DNA of 64,000 bases from Dryas octopetala (taxonomy: Eukaryota > Streptophyta > Magnoliopsida > Rosales > Rosaceae). The translations under genes were made by a program, and so were the position numbers. The stretch spans positions 21,555,861 through 21,619,860 of the forward strand of contig OY992838.1 in the NCBI GenBank assembly GCA_963921425.1, written 5' to 3'. Position 1 is the stretch's first letter. Each line of letters opens with the position of its first letter. Shown piece after piece: positions 1-11,323 of this stretch. The notes below the pieces were generated by a model, which saw nothing but the letters and a program-made list of their open reading frames with translations, was not told the origin of the DNA and ran no database searches.

Positions 1-2364
1 TACACTGCTCTCTTTGACCAATCTCCTAACTACACTAAACTTTGAATCTTTGGTTGCCTTTGTTTCCCATGGTTGCGTCCATATAATTCCCACAAATTGC
101 TTCCACGTTCTCGTCCTTGTGTTTTTCTTGGCTACTCCCCTACTCAAAGTGCTTACTTGTGCCTTGATGTTTCGTCTAAACGTATTTTTATATCTCGACA
201 TGTTATATTTGATGAATCTCAATTTCCATTTTCTAACTTTGATCTTACACCAACTCGTGTTTCCTCTGCTAGTCTCTCCACTTGGTCATCTCTCATTCCC
301 ATTGTTGCTTCGGTGCCACTTCGTCATGCTACCACACCGCACCACCAGAGCGTGCAGCCCACAACACCGGTCACTCTTGCATCTGCTCCCAGTTCGAGCT
401 CGGAAGGAACTCATGCCTCTCTGCCTGGTTCCTCTATGGCCCCACCACTCATCCCTTCTCCTACCCCAATGGTCAATACAGGTCCACCTGATCCCCAACC
501 TGCTGCCCCCTAGCCACGACCACTGCAAACTTACACCCACAACCCAAACCGATCTATAGCTCATTTTCCAGCGCCTGCAGCTCACAATCCAACTTCTCGT
601 GTCCCACTCCACATCTCTGACCCACTGCCATCTCCTACTCAAAATGACCATTCCATGGTGACTCGCTCCAAAAATTAGATCTTTAAACCCAAGTGCCTTA
701 ATACAGTAACCAAACACCCTCTCCCATCTTCATTGGAACCAACTTGTGTCTCTCAGGCTGTTCGTGACCCTCATTGGCGTGCCGCCATGTCAGAAGAGTT
801 CACTGCCTTGCTTCGCAATGGCACTTGGGAGCTTGTTCCTCCTTCCCCTGGTAAAAACGTTATCGGTTGTAAGTGGGTGTTTCGCACCAAACAAAACCCG
901 GATGGCAGCATTGATCGGTACAAAGCCCGCTTGGTGGCAAAAGGGTTCCACCAAAGACCCGGTATTGATTTCTCCGACACCTTTAGTCCGGTGGTCAAAC
1001 CCACTACCATTCGGATTGTTCTACATATTGCACTTGCACATGGGTGGCCCATCCGTCAACTTGACGTAAATAATGCATTTCTTCATGGGTTTATTTTTGA
1101 GGATGTGTTCATGGTTCAACCTCCTGGGTTTGTCGATTCCAATGTCCCTAATCATGTGTGTAAGTTGCGTAAGGCTCTTTATGGCCTCAAACAAGCACCA
1201 CGTGCTTGGTATAAAGAGCTCAGTTCATTCCTCCTCTCGACTGGTTTTGTCAATGCCATTTCGGATGCTTCACTCTTTGTTTATCACCATAATACTGCTG
1301 TTATTTATTTTTTGGTCTATGTGGATGATCTTATTGTCACAGGCAACAACCCTTCCATTCTCTCTCTGTTTATTGCTCACCTTGCAAGGCGATTTTCCAT
1401 CAAAGATCTCGGGGCCCTTCATTACTTCCTTGGTGTTGAGGTTGTGCCTACCCGTGCTGGATTATTTTTATCTCAACACAAGTACATCCGGGATCTCTTG
1501 ACCAAAGCTCATATGGATGGAGCCAAAGCGGCCAGTGTTCCCATGTCCACCACAGATTCTCTCATTTTAAATGATGGTTCTCCTCCTGCAGATCCAAAAG
1601 TTTATCGTCAACTTGTCGGTGGTCTTCAATATCTCAGTATAACTCGACCCGACATCTCATTCACTGTCAATAAGCTCTCTCAGTTCATGCATATGCCATC
1701 CACCATCCATTGGCAAGCTCTCAAGCGGCTTCTTCGCTATCTTAAAGGAACTCTGTACCATGGCTTGTTTTTCCGTCGCTCCACCTCCCTCAGCTTGTAT
1801 GCCTTCTCCGATGCGGATTGGGCGGGTAATCGTGATGACAAGACCTCCACGACAGCCTATGTTGTGTATCTTGGTGGCACTCTCATCTCATGGAGTTCTC
1901 GCAAACAACGCTCGGTTGCTCGCTCCTCCACCGAGGCTGAATATCGTGCTATTGCCTCTACTGCTGCTGAAATTGCCTGGGTTCAGTCCTTGCTTCGGGA
2001 ACTTGGCATCTCTCTACCAAGGACACCTCTTATCTCCTGTGACAACATTGGTGCTACCTTCTACTGTGCAAATCCAGTTCTTCATTCCCGTATGAAGCAT
2101 ATTGATATTGACTTTCAGTTTGTCCGTGATCGTGTGGCTCGTGGTAAACTACAGGTCTCTCATGTTTCCACCCTTGATCAGCTAGCAGATGCTTTAACGA
2201 AACCATTGTCACGCCACCGCTTTCATCTCCTTCGAACCAAGATTGGTGTCTCCGATGGGACCACCATCTTGCGGGGGCGTAATAAGGATTCCTCCTCATC
2301 TGCCGATATTCTGCCATCATCACAGCAGCATACAATTATTATAATTTTTTTTTGCATGCAGTAA
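1..2364 (+). pseudogene. Ty1/copia pol fragment (integrase end, RT, RNase H), broken
   Basis: One reading frame (frame of position 1) carries the C-terminal part of a copia integrase (FGCLCFPWLRPYN and FLGYS motifs, about 46-150), a Pro/Ser-rich linker, the MVTRSKN motif, a complete-looking reverse transcriptase ([14 protein letters not shown] near 1318) and RNase H (SSTEAEYRA, HIDIDFQFVRD). The frame is interrupted by three nonsense codons: TGA 43-45, TAG 511-513 and TAG 676-678. No frameshift is needed from 1 to 2364. Gag, protease and the integrase catalytic core would lie before the window start. No convincing 3' LTR follows the stop at 2362-2364, although a purine-rich run sits at about 2267-2280. 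Motif style resembles the Ale/Retrofit copia lineage, but that assignment is weak. It cannot make a full polyprotein as read. Confidence 0.93.
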
Positions 2365-2708
2365 TCAATGTCGTTCAAAGTGTTTTCATAAGAAAAAGAG
2401 TTGATAAAGACGTTTATTAATGTCATATGTAGGAGAAATTTATGTTTTCAATCCATATTAATTACTTAGTTTTGAGTATGTAAAAGACACAAGGCATAAA
2501 GAGAAAGGAGAAAAAAAGAAATATGACAAGGTAAGAGGGATAAGACAACTGTCATTTCTATCTGGACAAAACTTTTTACTTTGCTTATTTATGGTCAAGT
2601 ACCTCATTATTTGCTCTATGTATTTTCTATTCTTTTAGATAACCAAGTGTATTATCTTTATTTTAAATTGATAACACTAGGATTGGATACCAATTGTTTG
2701 GGTTGGAG
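2365..2708. other. Non-coding stretch between copia fragment and TNP2 stub
   Basis: AT-rich sequence without a supportable ORF. It probably includes the 5' leader of the CACTA element whose TNP2 start is at 2709. I looked for a CACTACAAGAAA-type terminus and for the subterminal repeats seen at 17.7-18.2 kb and found neither, so the 5' end of the CACTA element is either deleted or lies left of the window with the copia fragment nested inside it. Confidence 0.5.
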
Positions 2709-3006
2709 ATGGATAGGAGTTGGATTCATCTGCACACTAGGGGGAGACCACAGTATATTCATGGGGTCAAAGAGTTCATTCGTTTTGCAACGGACCACAT
2801 GAAGCCAGGGACAAGTACGGTGTTATGTCCGTGCAAAAGGTGTAATAACCTTTCTTATAGATCTCTAGATCAAGTTGAGGATCATTTATATGCATATGGA
2901 ATGGATATGGAGTACACTAGGTGGATATGTCATGGAGAAGAGAGTGATGATGATGATGATGATGAATATGAGAACATTGTGGAGGAAGAAGATGAGGTTG
3001 ACGATG
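2709..3006 (+). pseudogene. CACTA TNP2 N-terminal stub (transposase-associated domain)
   Basis: From ATG 2709 the frame starts MDRSWI and continues through YIHGVKEFIRFA, CPCKRCNN and HLYAYGMDMEYTRWICHGE. This is the pattern of the plant transposase-associated domain (PF13963 type) found at the N-terminus of TNP2-like CACTA transposases. It is followed by an acidic Asp/Glu run. The reading is cut after codon 99 by the Sirevirus insertion. Across the insertion the frame resumes at 12979 with VYEILNDIR and hits TGA at 13008-13010. A full TNP2 is usually several hundred to over a thousand residues with a central catalytic domain; nothing of that domain is present on either side of the insert, so the gene was deleted internally as well as interrupted. 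Confidence 0.85.
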
Positions 3007-4656
3007 TGTTAGTTTCTAGGATTTGTTATATTGGCTATTTTCCTTGTCAAAACAATTGTATTTATTTGTATTTAATCACTCACAAGCTCTAGGTTAGATT
3101 AAGGACAAGATCAGTTGTATTGAAGAAGTCAAGAATGAACAAAGACTCAAGGTATACTGCACTTCATTCATTTCAGGAAAATAACAGTTTTTTGTCTATT
3201 TGACTAGTCATTCACTGAACATAAAGAACAATTTTCTTCACGTACAGTGGCTGATACAGTGACAGACACTGCAGTGGAGCCATTTCGGGTTTTACTTTTA
3301 AAGCCCATTTCATTGAAAGCCCATTTTCTGTTTTTTACTAAACATGCATGTACAGTGCACATGGCTTGGTTCCCCTACTGTATCAATCAGATCTGATTGC
3401 TCCTTTGCCATTCACGCCACACACCTTCACACATCAACACTATTCATCATCTTCCCCATTTCTGATTTTTGCAAAATAAAGCAAAATTTCTTTTTACAGC
3501 TCCTCATTCCTATCCTTAGTAATACTAGGATACCCCTCTAGGACAAAAAGAATATGCCCCTCATTCGTCTCTTGTGGACAGCCATTGATTGGCTTCCACG
3601 TGGCTCGGGCAAACATGAAAGTTGCGTGGGTGTGTACGGGTATAAGGTGCATTCTGTTCAGATCTTTTTGCTGTGGCGTATGAGCATTTTGGGTGTGTAT
3701 TTTTCGGGTTTCATGCCTGGGTATTTTTGAGGTTAAGTGCTCATCTTTAACATTTTCAGAATATGGTCTTTTAATTCTTGAAAAATCAAAAAGAGATTTT
3801 CTGAACTTGTTTTGTTTCATCTAAAATTCTAAATGGGTTTGAGTGCTTAAATCTTTTCATATATTCTTCAAACACATTCATTTTAGATTTTAGTTGAAGG
3901 ATTCAATATCAACCTTTTCATGCCTATAGCTTGAGAAAGTTGATCTTTGTTTTTTTAAATCCTACATTGGCATATCATGTTCATGCATTGATGAATCTAC
4001 TGGGCTTAGTGCGAATTGGTGCCATGGGTTGATGAGCTTGGAGTGGAGCTGCCTTCTTCATGAATGACCAATTGCCTTGCTTATGGAAGTTGCACAAAGG
4101 GGTAAGAAAGCTGCCACTTAGTCTAGGACTTAGTGATTGAGCTTGTGTGCTGTGTGCTCCCTTTGTATTGAACTTCTTATTTAGTGGATTGCCTGGTCAG
4201 CTGGATAGACCCCCAGTTTTTACCCTTTGTGGTTTTTCTGGGTGAACATCTTGTGTGCATTTGTCTTCCTTGTTTGTGTTGTTATGCTTACTGACTCACT
4301 CAACTTTTAAACACAAATCTGTACTGTAGCTATATGCTTGAAATTGATATATGCCTTATATAATTGTCTAGCTAATCACACACCACTGTAGTTGTGGATA
4401 ACACTGGGATGCCTACTGTGATGGGTCCTCTGAGTGTATAGGATGTCACTTGATCCTTGGTGTGTTTGATTTGTGTTTGATTTTTGGTTTTTAGAAGTCA
4501 ATCTGGAGTTTCATATTTTCGTTACTGAACCGTCTGAGTTGTGTTTGTTTGACTAGTTCGTGAGTGATCACATAAACCAAAAAATAGGGGTCCGATCACT
4601 GAAAGTGAAATTAATCAAGTTTATTAAGTGAACAGATCACCTAAATTAAACTCTCA
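3007..4656 (+). repeat. 5' LTR of the Sirevirus element
   Basis: 1,650 bp with TG...CA ends, followed by a 2-nt spacer and the primer binding site. It is identical in length to the 3' LTR and differs from it at six single-base positions with no indels that I could find. Short ORFs inside it are duplicated exactly in the 3' LTR and show no family motif, so I treat them as non-coding. Confidence 0.97.
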
Positions 4657-4658
4657 AT

Positions 4659-4670
4659 TGGTATCAGAGC
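4659..4670 (+). other. Primer binding site, initiator tRNA-Met
   Basis: TGGTATCAGAGC is complementary to the 3' end of plant initiator tRNA-Met. It lies 2 nt after the LTR end, the usual arrangement for copia elements. Confidence 0.95.
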
Positions 4671-4730
4671 GCTACTCTAAAAGCAAATAGAGAGATCCTA
4701 GGGTGTTATTTGTTTTCTAGGTGTGTCTAG

Positions 4731-7328
4731 ATGGAAAGAGATCGCGTTGCAGGATCTTGCAACTCTCCTCCATTCTTTGATGGCAGCAACTACGCTGCTT
4801 GGAGAGAAAAATTTGAAATTTTTCTTGATGCCTATGACGAGTTGGCATATGAGTATCTCACTGTTGAGTGGATTCCTCCCACACGAACTGTTGATGGGAT
4901 TGAAACTCCTAAGCCTAGGTCCGAATGGTCTTTTGCCGAAGTCACGGCCTCTAGCTCCAACAAGAAGGCTAGAAATGCTATTGTCACTGCACTATCTTCC
5001 TCACAATTTGCACACATACAACATTGTGTCACGGCTAGGCAAGCTTGGAACAAACTTAGGGTTGTTCATGAAGGGGACAAACAAGTTAGGTCACTTAAGC
5101 TTCAAATGGTACATGCCAAATTTGAAGAAATTAGGATGAAAGAGTCCGAGTCATTTTCCGAGTTCTATGAAAGGTTGGAAGCCCTCACAAATGAAGCCAT
5201 GTCCCTAGGTAAACCTTATGAGAAGTCTACCATTGTCCAAAAGGTTCATAGATCTCTACCTAAGAGATTTCAATCTAAGAAGCATGCAATACAAGAAGTC
5301 CAAAATTTGGATGAACTCAAAATTGGTAAATTGGTAGGAAAACTTAAAACCTTTGAGATGGAACTTGAAATGGATGAAAGGGACAGCAAGAAGTCAAAGG
5401 ATATTGCTTTGCAAAGTGTCAAAGAGATGAGTGAAAACTTGAGTGAAAAATCATCCATGTCCGATGATGAGGTTGCCCTTTTTGTTAAAAGATTTAGACG
5501 AATTCTTAGAAATAAAGGGAGAGAAGCTAGAACTAGTGGTAACAACTTTAAGGAGTTCAAATTCAAACCTCAAGGAGAGAATTCATTTGAGAGAAAACAA
5601 GGGAGGAAGTCTAACTTTAAAGAAGGAAGAACAACCAAGAGAGATGTGAAATGTTACACTTGTGGTGGAATAGGTCACATAGCAATTGAATGTGCAAATA
5701 ATAGAAAGAATAATTCTTCAAGTAAGAATAAAGCCATGAAAATCACTTGGAGTGATAGTGAGAGTGATGACTCAAATGATTGTGAGTCTTCTTCCGATGT
5801 TGAGGGTGATGAAGTCGCATTTGTTGCATCAATCAAGGAGATTGAACAAGTTGATGGTGGGTCTGACTCAGAATCTGCTCCTGATGATGAGTCTTACACT
5901 GCACTTTGTGATAAGTATGACTTACTTTTCACCGAAACTCTTAGCATAAAGGAAGAAAATCAGAAACTAAAGAATGCTAAATTGAAATTGTGTGAGAAGA
6001 TTGAGTCATTAGAGAGTGAATTAGAAAGTGTGGCTATCTTGAAACAAAATTTTGAGAGTCAAGTCAAAGTGCTCAAGGAGAGCAACATCTACTTTAAATC
6101 TTTGAATGAGAAACTTCAAAAAGAAGTACATGAAGCAAATGAGAGCATTGTTGAGCTCACCATTGGAGTTGAAAAGGTTGATAGGATGCTTAGGATTGGA
6201 AAGCATCATGGGGACAAGACCGGTTTGGGTTTTAGTGAAAATAGTCCTAGTGTATCCAACACAAAGACCATTTTTGTCAAGTCAGAATCTGATCATAGTG
6301 TCAAAAAGGGTCTAGGTTTCATTGACATTGGTCAAAATGCATCTCATTCTAAGTCAAGTCAAGCTACACCAAGTGTCACACAAATTGATTGTTCTACTTC
6401 ACTTAGAAAAACAAAGTTTGTCCCGGTTTGTCATCATTGTCATGTCAAGGGTCACATTAGACCAAATTGCAACAAACTTAGAGGAAAGAAATCAAGTGAA
6501 CCAAAGAGAAATATTTCTCTACAAGAGCAAGTGAACAATCTACTCAAAGAGGTAACCAAAATTGCCTTACTTGTCACCCCACTTCCCAAAAATAAGCCAA
6601 GTTCACATCAAAGATGGGTTGTGAAGAGCTCCACTAAATGTCTAGTAACCTTGAATGCTTTTTCAGCCACTAAGAGGAACATTTGGTACCTAGATAATGG
6701 GTGTTCCAAACATATGACGGGAGATAAGGAGGTCTTTACCTCACTTGCTCCTTATGATGGTGGTAGTGTGACTTTTGGAGGAGGAGAGAAGTCCTATGTG
6801 AGTGGAAAAGGGGTTGTACACATTCCCGGTATACCCGAATTGAAAAATGTAAGATTTGTTGATGGGCTGAATTCTAATTTGCTTAGTATTAGCCAACTTT
6901 GTGATGAATGGGGTGGTGAAGTGTGTATGTCCAAGAGTGGATGTAGAATTGTTGACTCCCAAGGAAGGGAGATCTTGAATGCCCCTAGGTCTAGGGATGA
7001 TTGCTATGTGTTTGATGGCAATGTTGGAAAAATTGTGAATACTTGCAATAGAGCTATTGATGACACTAGCTCCCTTTGGCATCAAAGACTTGGTCACATT
7101 AATGTTCATGACCTTTACAAGTTGTCTAAGCATGAGGTTGTTAGAGGTCTTCTAAAGATAGGAAAGCCCGAAACTTTTATTTGTGGTTCATGTCAAATGG
7201 GGAAACAAACCAAAGAACCACACAAAAGAGTCAAAGACATAGGCACCTCTAGGACACTTGAACTAATTCACTTGGATTTAGTTGGTCCTGTCCAAACCTT
7301 GTCAATAGGTGGAAAAAATACATTCTAG
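4731..7328 (+). CDS. Sirevirus gag-protease-integrase N-terminal half
   Basis: 865 codons from ATG 4731. The N-terminus ([18 protein letters not shown]) is the gag entry domain typical of plant copia elements, followed by a UBN2-type gag body. A CCHC zinc knuckle lies at residues 308-321 ([14 protein letters not shown]). A long Glu/Lys-rich predicted coiled coil follows, and then a second knuckle at 567-580 ([14 protein letters not shown]). The aspartic protease follows with [13 protein letters not shown]; the catalytic triplet reads Asp655-Asn656-Gly657, where Asp-Ser/Thr-Gly is expected. The gag-pre-integrase HHCC region (WHQRLGH ... CGSCQMGK) and the first catalytic Asp of integrase (LDLVGP, near residue 849) are present. 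The frame ends at TAG 7326-7328 through a one-base shift in an A run at 7313-7318. The remaining pol is in the -1 frame from 7331. Confidence 0.95.
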   Translation: MERDRVAGSCNSPPFFDGSNYAAWREKFEIFLDAYDELAYEYLTVEWIPPTRTVDGIETPKPRSEWSFAEVTASSSNKKARNAIVTALSSSQFAHIQHCVTARQAWNKLRVVHEGDKQVRSLKLQMVHAKFEEIRMKESESFSEFYERLEALTNEAMSLGKPYEKSTIVQKVHRSLPKRFQSKKHAIQEVQNLDELKIGKLVGKLKTFEMELEMDERDSKKSKDIALQSVKEMSENLSEKSSMSDDEVALFVKRFRRILRNKGREARTSGNNFKEFKFKPQGENSFERKQGRKSNFKEGRTTKRDVKCYTCGGIGHIAIECANNRKNNSSSKNKAMKITWSDSESDDSNDCESSSDVEGDEVAFVASIKEIEQVDGGSDSESAPDDESYTALCDKYDLLFTETLSIKEENQKLKNAKLKLCEKIESLESELESVAILKQNFESQVKVLKESNIYFKSLNEKLQKEVHEANESIVELTIGVEKVDRMLRIGKHHGDKTGLGFSENSPSVSNTKTIFVKSESDHSVKKGLGFIDIGQNASHSKSSQATPSVTQIDCSTSLRKTKFVPVCHHCHVKGHIRPNCNKLRGKKSSEPKRNISLQEQVNNLLKEVTKIALLVTPLPKNKPSSHQRWVVKSSTKCLVTLNAFSATKRNIWYLDNGCSKHMTGDKEVFTSLAPYDGGSVTFGGGEKSYVSGKGVVHIPGIPELKNVRFVDGLNSNLLSISQLCDEWGGEVCMSKSGCRIVDSQGREILNAPRSRDDCYVFDGNVGKIVNTCNRAIDDTSSLWHQRLGHINVHDLYKLSKHEVVRGLLKIGKPETFICGSCQMGKQTKEPHKRVKDIGTSRTLELIHLDLVGPVQTLSIGGKNTF

Positions 7329-7330
7329 TC

Positions 7331-9781
7331 ATGGTAGATGATTTTTCTAGGTACACTTGGGTGTCATTTCTTAAGGACAAGTCGGAGACATTCCATCATT
7401 TTGTCAAGATTGTGAAACTGCTGAAAAGTGAAGGTATGTCGAGTCTGTCAACCCTGTCGAGAATTAGATCAGACCATGGTACTGAGTTTGAAAACTCTCA
7501 ATTCGATGAGTTTTGTTGTCAAATGGGTATTCAACATGAATTCTCAGCTCCAATAACACCCCAACAAAATGGAATCGTTGAGAGAAAGAATAGGGTTTTG
7601 ATTGAGATAGCTAGAGTGATGTTGAATAGCAAAAATCTTGCTAAACATTTCTGGGCTGAGGCGGTAAACACAGCATGTTACATCATAAATAGAGTCTACC
7701 TTAGGCCGAGAACCAAAAAAACTCCCTATGAACTGTGGAAGGGTAGGAAACCTAAGGTTACACACTTTAGAGTGTTTGGGAGTGCATGTTACATCCTTAG
7801 GGATAGAGAACATTTGGGGAAATTTGATTCTAAGAGTGATGAGGGTCTGTTTTTAGGCTATTCATCCAACAGTAGAGCTTTTAGAGTCTTCAATTTGCGA
7901 ACAAATTCTATGTTGGAATCCATAAACGTGAAAATAGATGATCATGATGCATCTATTGAAATGGCTGCAGATAAGGATGGATTGTTTCCACAATCTGATC
8001 CTAAAGAGGATAATTTGGTTAAAGAAGAGTCCAAGTCAGGCAGTGATGAACCTACTGATGACTCAAAAATTGTTGAGTTTGATAAGTCAGAGAGCGAACA
8101 AAATGACAAAACCTTGAGTGACAGATCTGAAAAACCAAGATGGGTGAGGTGTAACCATGGTAAAGATGTAATTCTAGGTTCTTTAGACCAGCCAGTTAGG
8201 ACTAGAAAACAAATGGCAAATGAACTTGCTCATGTGTGCTATGTGTCCATTGTTGAACCTAAAAATGTCAAAGAAGCACTCAATCATGAGGAATGGGTGA
8301 GTGCAATGCATGAGGAATTGAACCAATTTGAGAGAAACCAAGTGTGGACTCTTGTAGAGAGACCAGCCAACACAAATGTCATTGGAACCAAATGGATCTT
8401 CAAAAATAAATCTGATGAATTTGGGAATGTAGTTAGAAACAAGGCTAGGCTTGTTGCTCAAGGGTACTCTCAATTAGAGGGTATTGATTTTGATGAGACT
8501 TTTGCACCCGTTGCTAGACTTGAGTCCTTTAGGTTGCTTTGTGCCATTGCATGTCATCTTAGGTTCAAATTGTATCAAATGGATGTTAAAACAGCGTTTT
8601 TAAATGGTTACTTGAATGAGGAAGTTTTTGTAGAACAACCAAAAGGTTTTGAGGATCCTCACATGAGAGATGGTGTTTATAAATTGAGGAAAGCCTTGTA
8701 TGGGCTGAAGCAAGCTCCAAGAGCTTGGTATGAGAGACTCTCTCATCACTTGTTGTCCAATGGGTATCAAAGAGGGTCGGTTGACAAGACCCTATTTGTA
8801 AAAAGGTTGAAAAATGATGTCTTGATTGCTCAAGTTTATGTGGATGATATTGTCTTTGGTTCAACTTCAGATTTTCATGTTAAGAGATTCATTAATGTAA
8901 TGTCTAGTGAATTTGAAATGAGTCTAGTTGGTGAAATGAATTTCTTTTTAGGGCTGCAAGTTAAGCAAGTAGATAGTGGGATATTTATCTCCCAATCTAA
9001 GTATGCTAGAAACTTGGTCAAAAAGTTTGGGCTTGAGTCTTCCAAAGTGGCTACTACTCCAATGAGTAAAAGCTCCAAACTTCATAGGGATCCAAGTGGT
9101 AAGCAAGTGGACCAAACCTTGTATAGAAGCATGATAGGAAGTCTCCTCTACCTCACAGCTAATAGACCGGACATATCATTTGCGGTAGGAGTGTGTGCTA
9201 GGTTCCAAAGTGATCCCAAAGAATCCCATTTGTTTGCAACAAAAAGAATCATCAAATATGTAAGTGGAACTCTTGACTATGGGTTGTGGTATACCCATGA
9301 TACCAACACTAAATTGGTTGGATTTAGTGACTCCGATTGGGCTGGGTGTAGTGATGATTTGAAGAGCACCTCGGGTGGTGCTTTCTATGTTGGGAATAAC
9401 TTAGTGTCTTGGCATAGCAAGAAGCAGAATTCTGTCTCTTTGTCGACTGCTGAAGCTGAATACATAGCAGCAGGGAGTTGTTGTACACAACTCATTTGGA
9501 TGAGACAAATGTTAGCCGATTATGGAATTGATGAGAAAACTTTTCTCATCTATTGTGATAACATGAGTGCTATAGATATCTCCAAGAACCCGGTGAAACA
9601 TACTAGAACCAAGCATATAGACATAAGACATCATTTCATTCGAGATCTTGTGGAGAATGGAACTCTTACTTTGACATTTGTTCCTTCCGAACAACAACTT
9701 GCAGACATCTTTACAAAAGCTCTAGAAAATCCAAAGCACATTAGTCTTCGGAAGTCAATTGGCATTTGTACACATGCATGA
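7331..9781 (+). CDS. Sirevirus integrase core, reverse transcriptase and RNase H
   Basis: 816 codons to TGA 9779-9781. The first in-frame ATG is a normal internal Met of the integrase core ([10 protein letters not shown]), so this is a continuation and not an independent gene. Integrase Asp48 (SDHGTEF) and Glu84 (NGIVERKNR) are 35 residues apart, the D35E spacing of retroviral-type integrases. Reverse transcriptase is complete with [10 protein letters not shown] and YVDD at residue 503. RNase H has SDSDWAG and [12 protein letters not shown], followed by the [11 protein letters not shown] and [10 protein letters not shown] motifs of the pol C-terminus. Apart from the upstream frameshift the frame is open throughout. 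Translation would need a -1 shift from the preceding ORF. Confidence 0.96.
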   Translation: MVDDFSRYTWVSFLKDKSETFHHFVKIVKLLKSEGMSSLSTLSRIRSDHGTEFENSQFDEFCCQMGIQHEFSAPITPQQNGIVERKNRVLIEIARVMLNSKNLAKHFWAEAVNTACYIINRVYLRPRTKKTPYELWKGRKPKVTHFRVFGSACYILRDREHLGKFDSKSDEGLFLGYSSNSRAFRVFNLRTNSMLESINVKIDDHDASIEMAADKDGLFPQSDPKEDNLVKEESKSGSDEPTDDSKIVEFDKSESEQNDKTLSDRSEKPRWVRCNHGKDVILGSLDQPVRTRKQMANELAHVCYVSIVEPKNVKEALNHEEWVSAMHEELNQFERNQVWTLVERPANTNVIGTKWIFKNKSDEFGNVVRNKARLVAQGYSQLEGIDFDETFAPVARLESFRLLCAIACHLRFKLYQMDVKTAFLNGYLNEEVFVEQPKGFEDPHMRDGVYKLRKALYGLKQAPRAWYERLSHHLLSNGYQRGSVDKTLFVKRLKNDVLIAQVYVDDIVFGSTSDFHVKRFINVMSSEFEMSLVGEMNFFLGLQVKQVDSGIFISQSKYARNLVKKFGLESSKVATTPMSKSSKLHRDPSGKQVDQTLYRSMIGSLLYLTANRPDISFAVGVCARFQSDPKESHLFATKRIIKYVSGTLDYGLWYTHDTNTKLVGFSDSDWAGCSDDLKSTSGGAFYVGNNLVSWHSKKQNSVSLSTAEAEYIAAGSCCTQLIWMRQMLADYGIDEKTFLIYCDNMSAIDISKNPVKHTRTKHIDIRHHFIRDLVENGTLTLTFVPSEQQLADIFTKALENPKHISLRKSIGICTHA

Positions 9782-10929
9782 GTCTTTGTAGTTAAATGTG
9801 CTTCATTGTTTAAGTTTCTTTTATTTGGTTAAGTAGTTTTTCTTTTAAAGAAAATAACCACTTTGAAAGGTCTTAACATTATTTGTCACACTCACTTTGA
9901 TATTCAAAAAGGTTCTTGCATAACATGAGTCATGTCGATAAGCATAATCCCTCCTTCTTGTCAAATGTTAGCCTTGAGATTTTTTTTCTATTTAACACTT
10001 TGTCATAGTCAATCAAACTTGTTAAATGCTTTTCAAAGACAATTTGTTTGAGGATGCAATTTAGCCTTTCAATATAATTCCTACTTTGTGACCCATCTTC
10101 AGCTAAACTTTCCTCATTTGAACAAATGTGCACCATACAAAAATAACAAAAAAAAAAGAAGTGTGACCAAAGAAGTCACGGCCCTAGGGAGAAATAAGGT
10201 GTTTTTATGGTGTTCTAGGGTAAAGAGTCGCAAAATTGGACCAAATCATTGCACTTAACTTGGGATGTGCCTAAACAAAACAAATGAAAATAATTTTCTC
10301 ATAGCCATTGTCATGAGTTGAAAAACTTTGCTTTCAAGATTTGTTCCCAAATTAGAAATTCTCTTGAGTGGTTAAATTCTAATCTCTTTTTGTGGATGAA
10401 ACTTATTCAACCTCTTTGGTTGTCTTTGACATTGTTTTTCCATCTAGAACAAGTCTTGAATGCTAGCATTGACCTCCCTATATCCCAAATATGCTTATTT
10501 TCTTGCACAAAATTTGCAATCTTCATTTTCCATATCTATTAGAGTGTTGACATTGGTGGTTAATTCTTTTTTCAATTGTGTTTGTTGTTTTGTCAAAAAT
10601 AAAATTCCTGAAGCACATCTAACTCATAGATTTATTCCTTGTGTATCATTGCTTCCCACTCTTTCAGGATTCCTCTATCTCTTTGTCAAACCACATGACT
10701 GTTTTATGCTCCAGTTCTATTCTGTACGAACTTTGTCCATTTTGTCTGGTCTACAACAGTCACACAGAGTCATTTTCACAGGACCATTCTGCACCTTGGA
10801 TTACAGTTCATTAAAGGGTATTTCAGACTTTTCTACATACCTATGTTCTTCTCTAGCTGTCCCTCATATTACATGTCTATATTCTGCAAGCCCGGTATCG
10901 AGATGTTGCGGCTACTGCAGATTATCAGC

Positions 10930-11012
10930 TTTAGGGGGAGTTAGTCTTTAGGGGGAGTTAGTCTTTAGGGGAGTTAGCATTTAGGGGGAGTTAGAATTTA
11001 GGGGGAGTCAGA
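10930..11012 (+). repeat. Five-copy polypurine-tract array
   Basis: Five tandem units of roughly 15-20 bp built on TTTAGGGGGAGTTAG, with one copy short by one G. Multiple polypurine tracts upstream of the 3' LTR are a described hallmark of Sireviruses. The units could act as alternative primers for plus-strand synthesis. Confidence 0.9.
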
Positions 11013-11107
11013 CTTTTATGGAATTTACTCTTTCAGCATGTATTTTTCTCTTGAATATCTCTCCCACTTTCTGTGCTTTTGAACTGAACTTTTCTTTTTA
11101 TGTATGT

Positions 11108-11139
11108 CCTTTTGTCTTTCCATGACAAAAAGGGGGAGA
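11108..11139 (+). other. Stem-loop joined to an extra polypurine tract
   Basis: CCTTTTGTC (11108-11116) pairs with GACAAAAAGG (11124-11133) around a 7-nt loop with one bulged A, and the 3' arm runs directly into AAAAAGGGGGAGAA. This puts a purine tract at the base of a hairpin about 190 bp before the LTR. Confidence 0.75.
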
Positions 11140-11311
11140 ATGTATTTGTTTAATCTACATTGCTTGCTGTGTTTAAACTGCATTGGTTGCTGTACTATCA
11201 TATTTTGTGTTGTGCAAGTACTTCTTCGTGCAGGTACATTATAACATAGTGTTGGGCTGAGTGTTGAGAGTCTTGTGAGGTGAATGGGTTGATGTTTTGT
11301 CAAGGAAAGCC

Positions 11312-11323
11312 AAAGGGGGAGAT
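11312..11323 (+). other. Primary polypurine tract
   Basis: AAAGGGGGAGAT directly abuts the TG of the 3' LTR, the standard position for plus-strand priming. Confidence 0.92.

Larger units (their letters stand above)
9782..11311. other. Post-pol untranslated region of the Sirevirus
   Basis: About 1.5 kb between pol and the final polypurine tract. Some Sireviruses carry an envelope-like gene here. The longest + strand ORF (10460-10951, 163 codons) has no start context, transmembrane pattern or family motif I can recognise, so I do not call an env-like gene. The 3' half contains the repeated polypurine array and a stem-loop, listed separately. Confidence 0.75.

Noticed and set aside
3344-3820. 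ORFs inside the 5' LTR and their identical copies in the 3' LTR
   Set aside because: Both copies are within LTR sequence, with no family signal; identity reflects LTR duplication, not coding constraint.
10460-10951. 163-codon ORF after Sirevirus pol considered as env-like gene
   Set aside because: No signal or transmembrane layout, no coiled coil and no recognisable env-like motif; it ends inside the purine-tract array.
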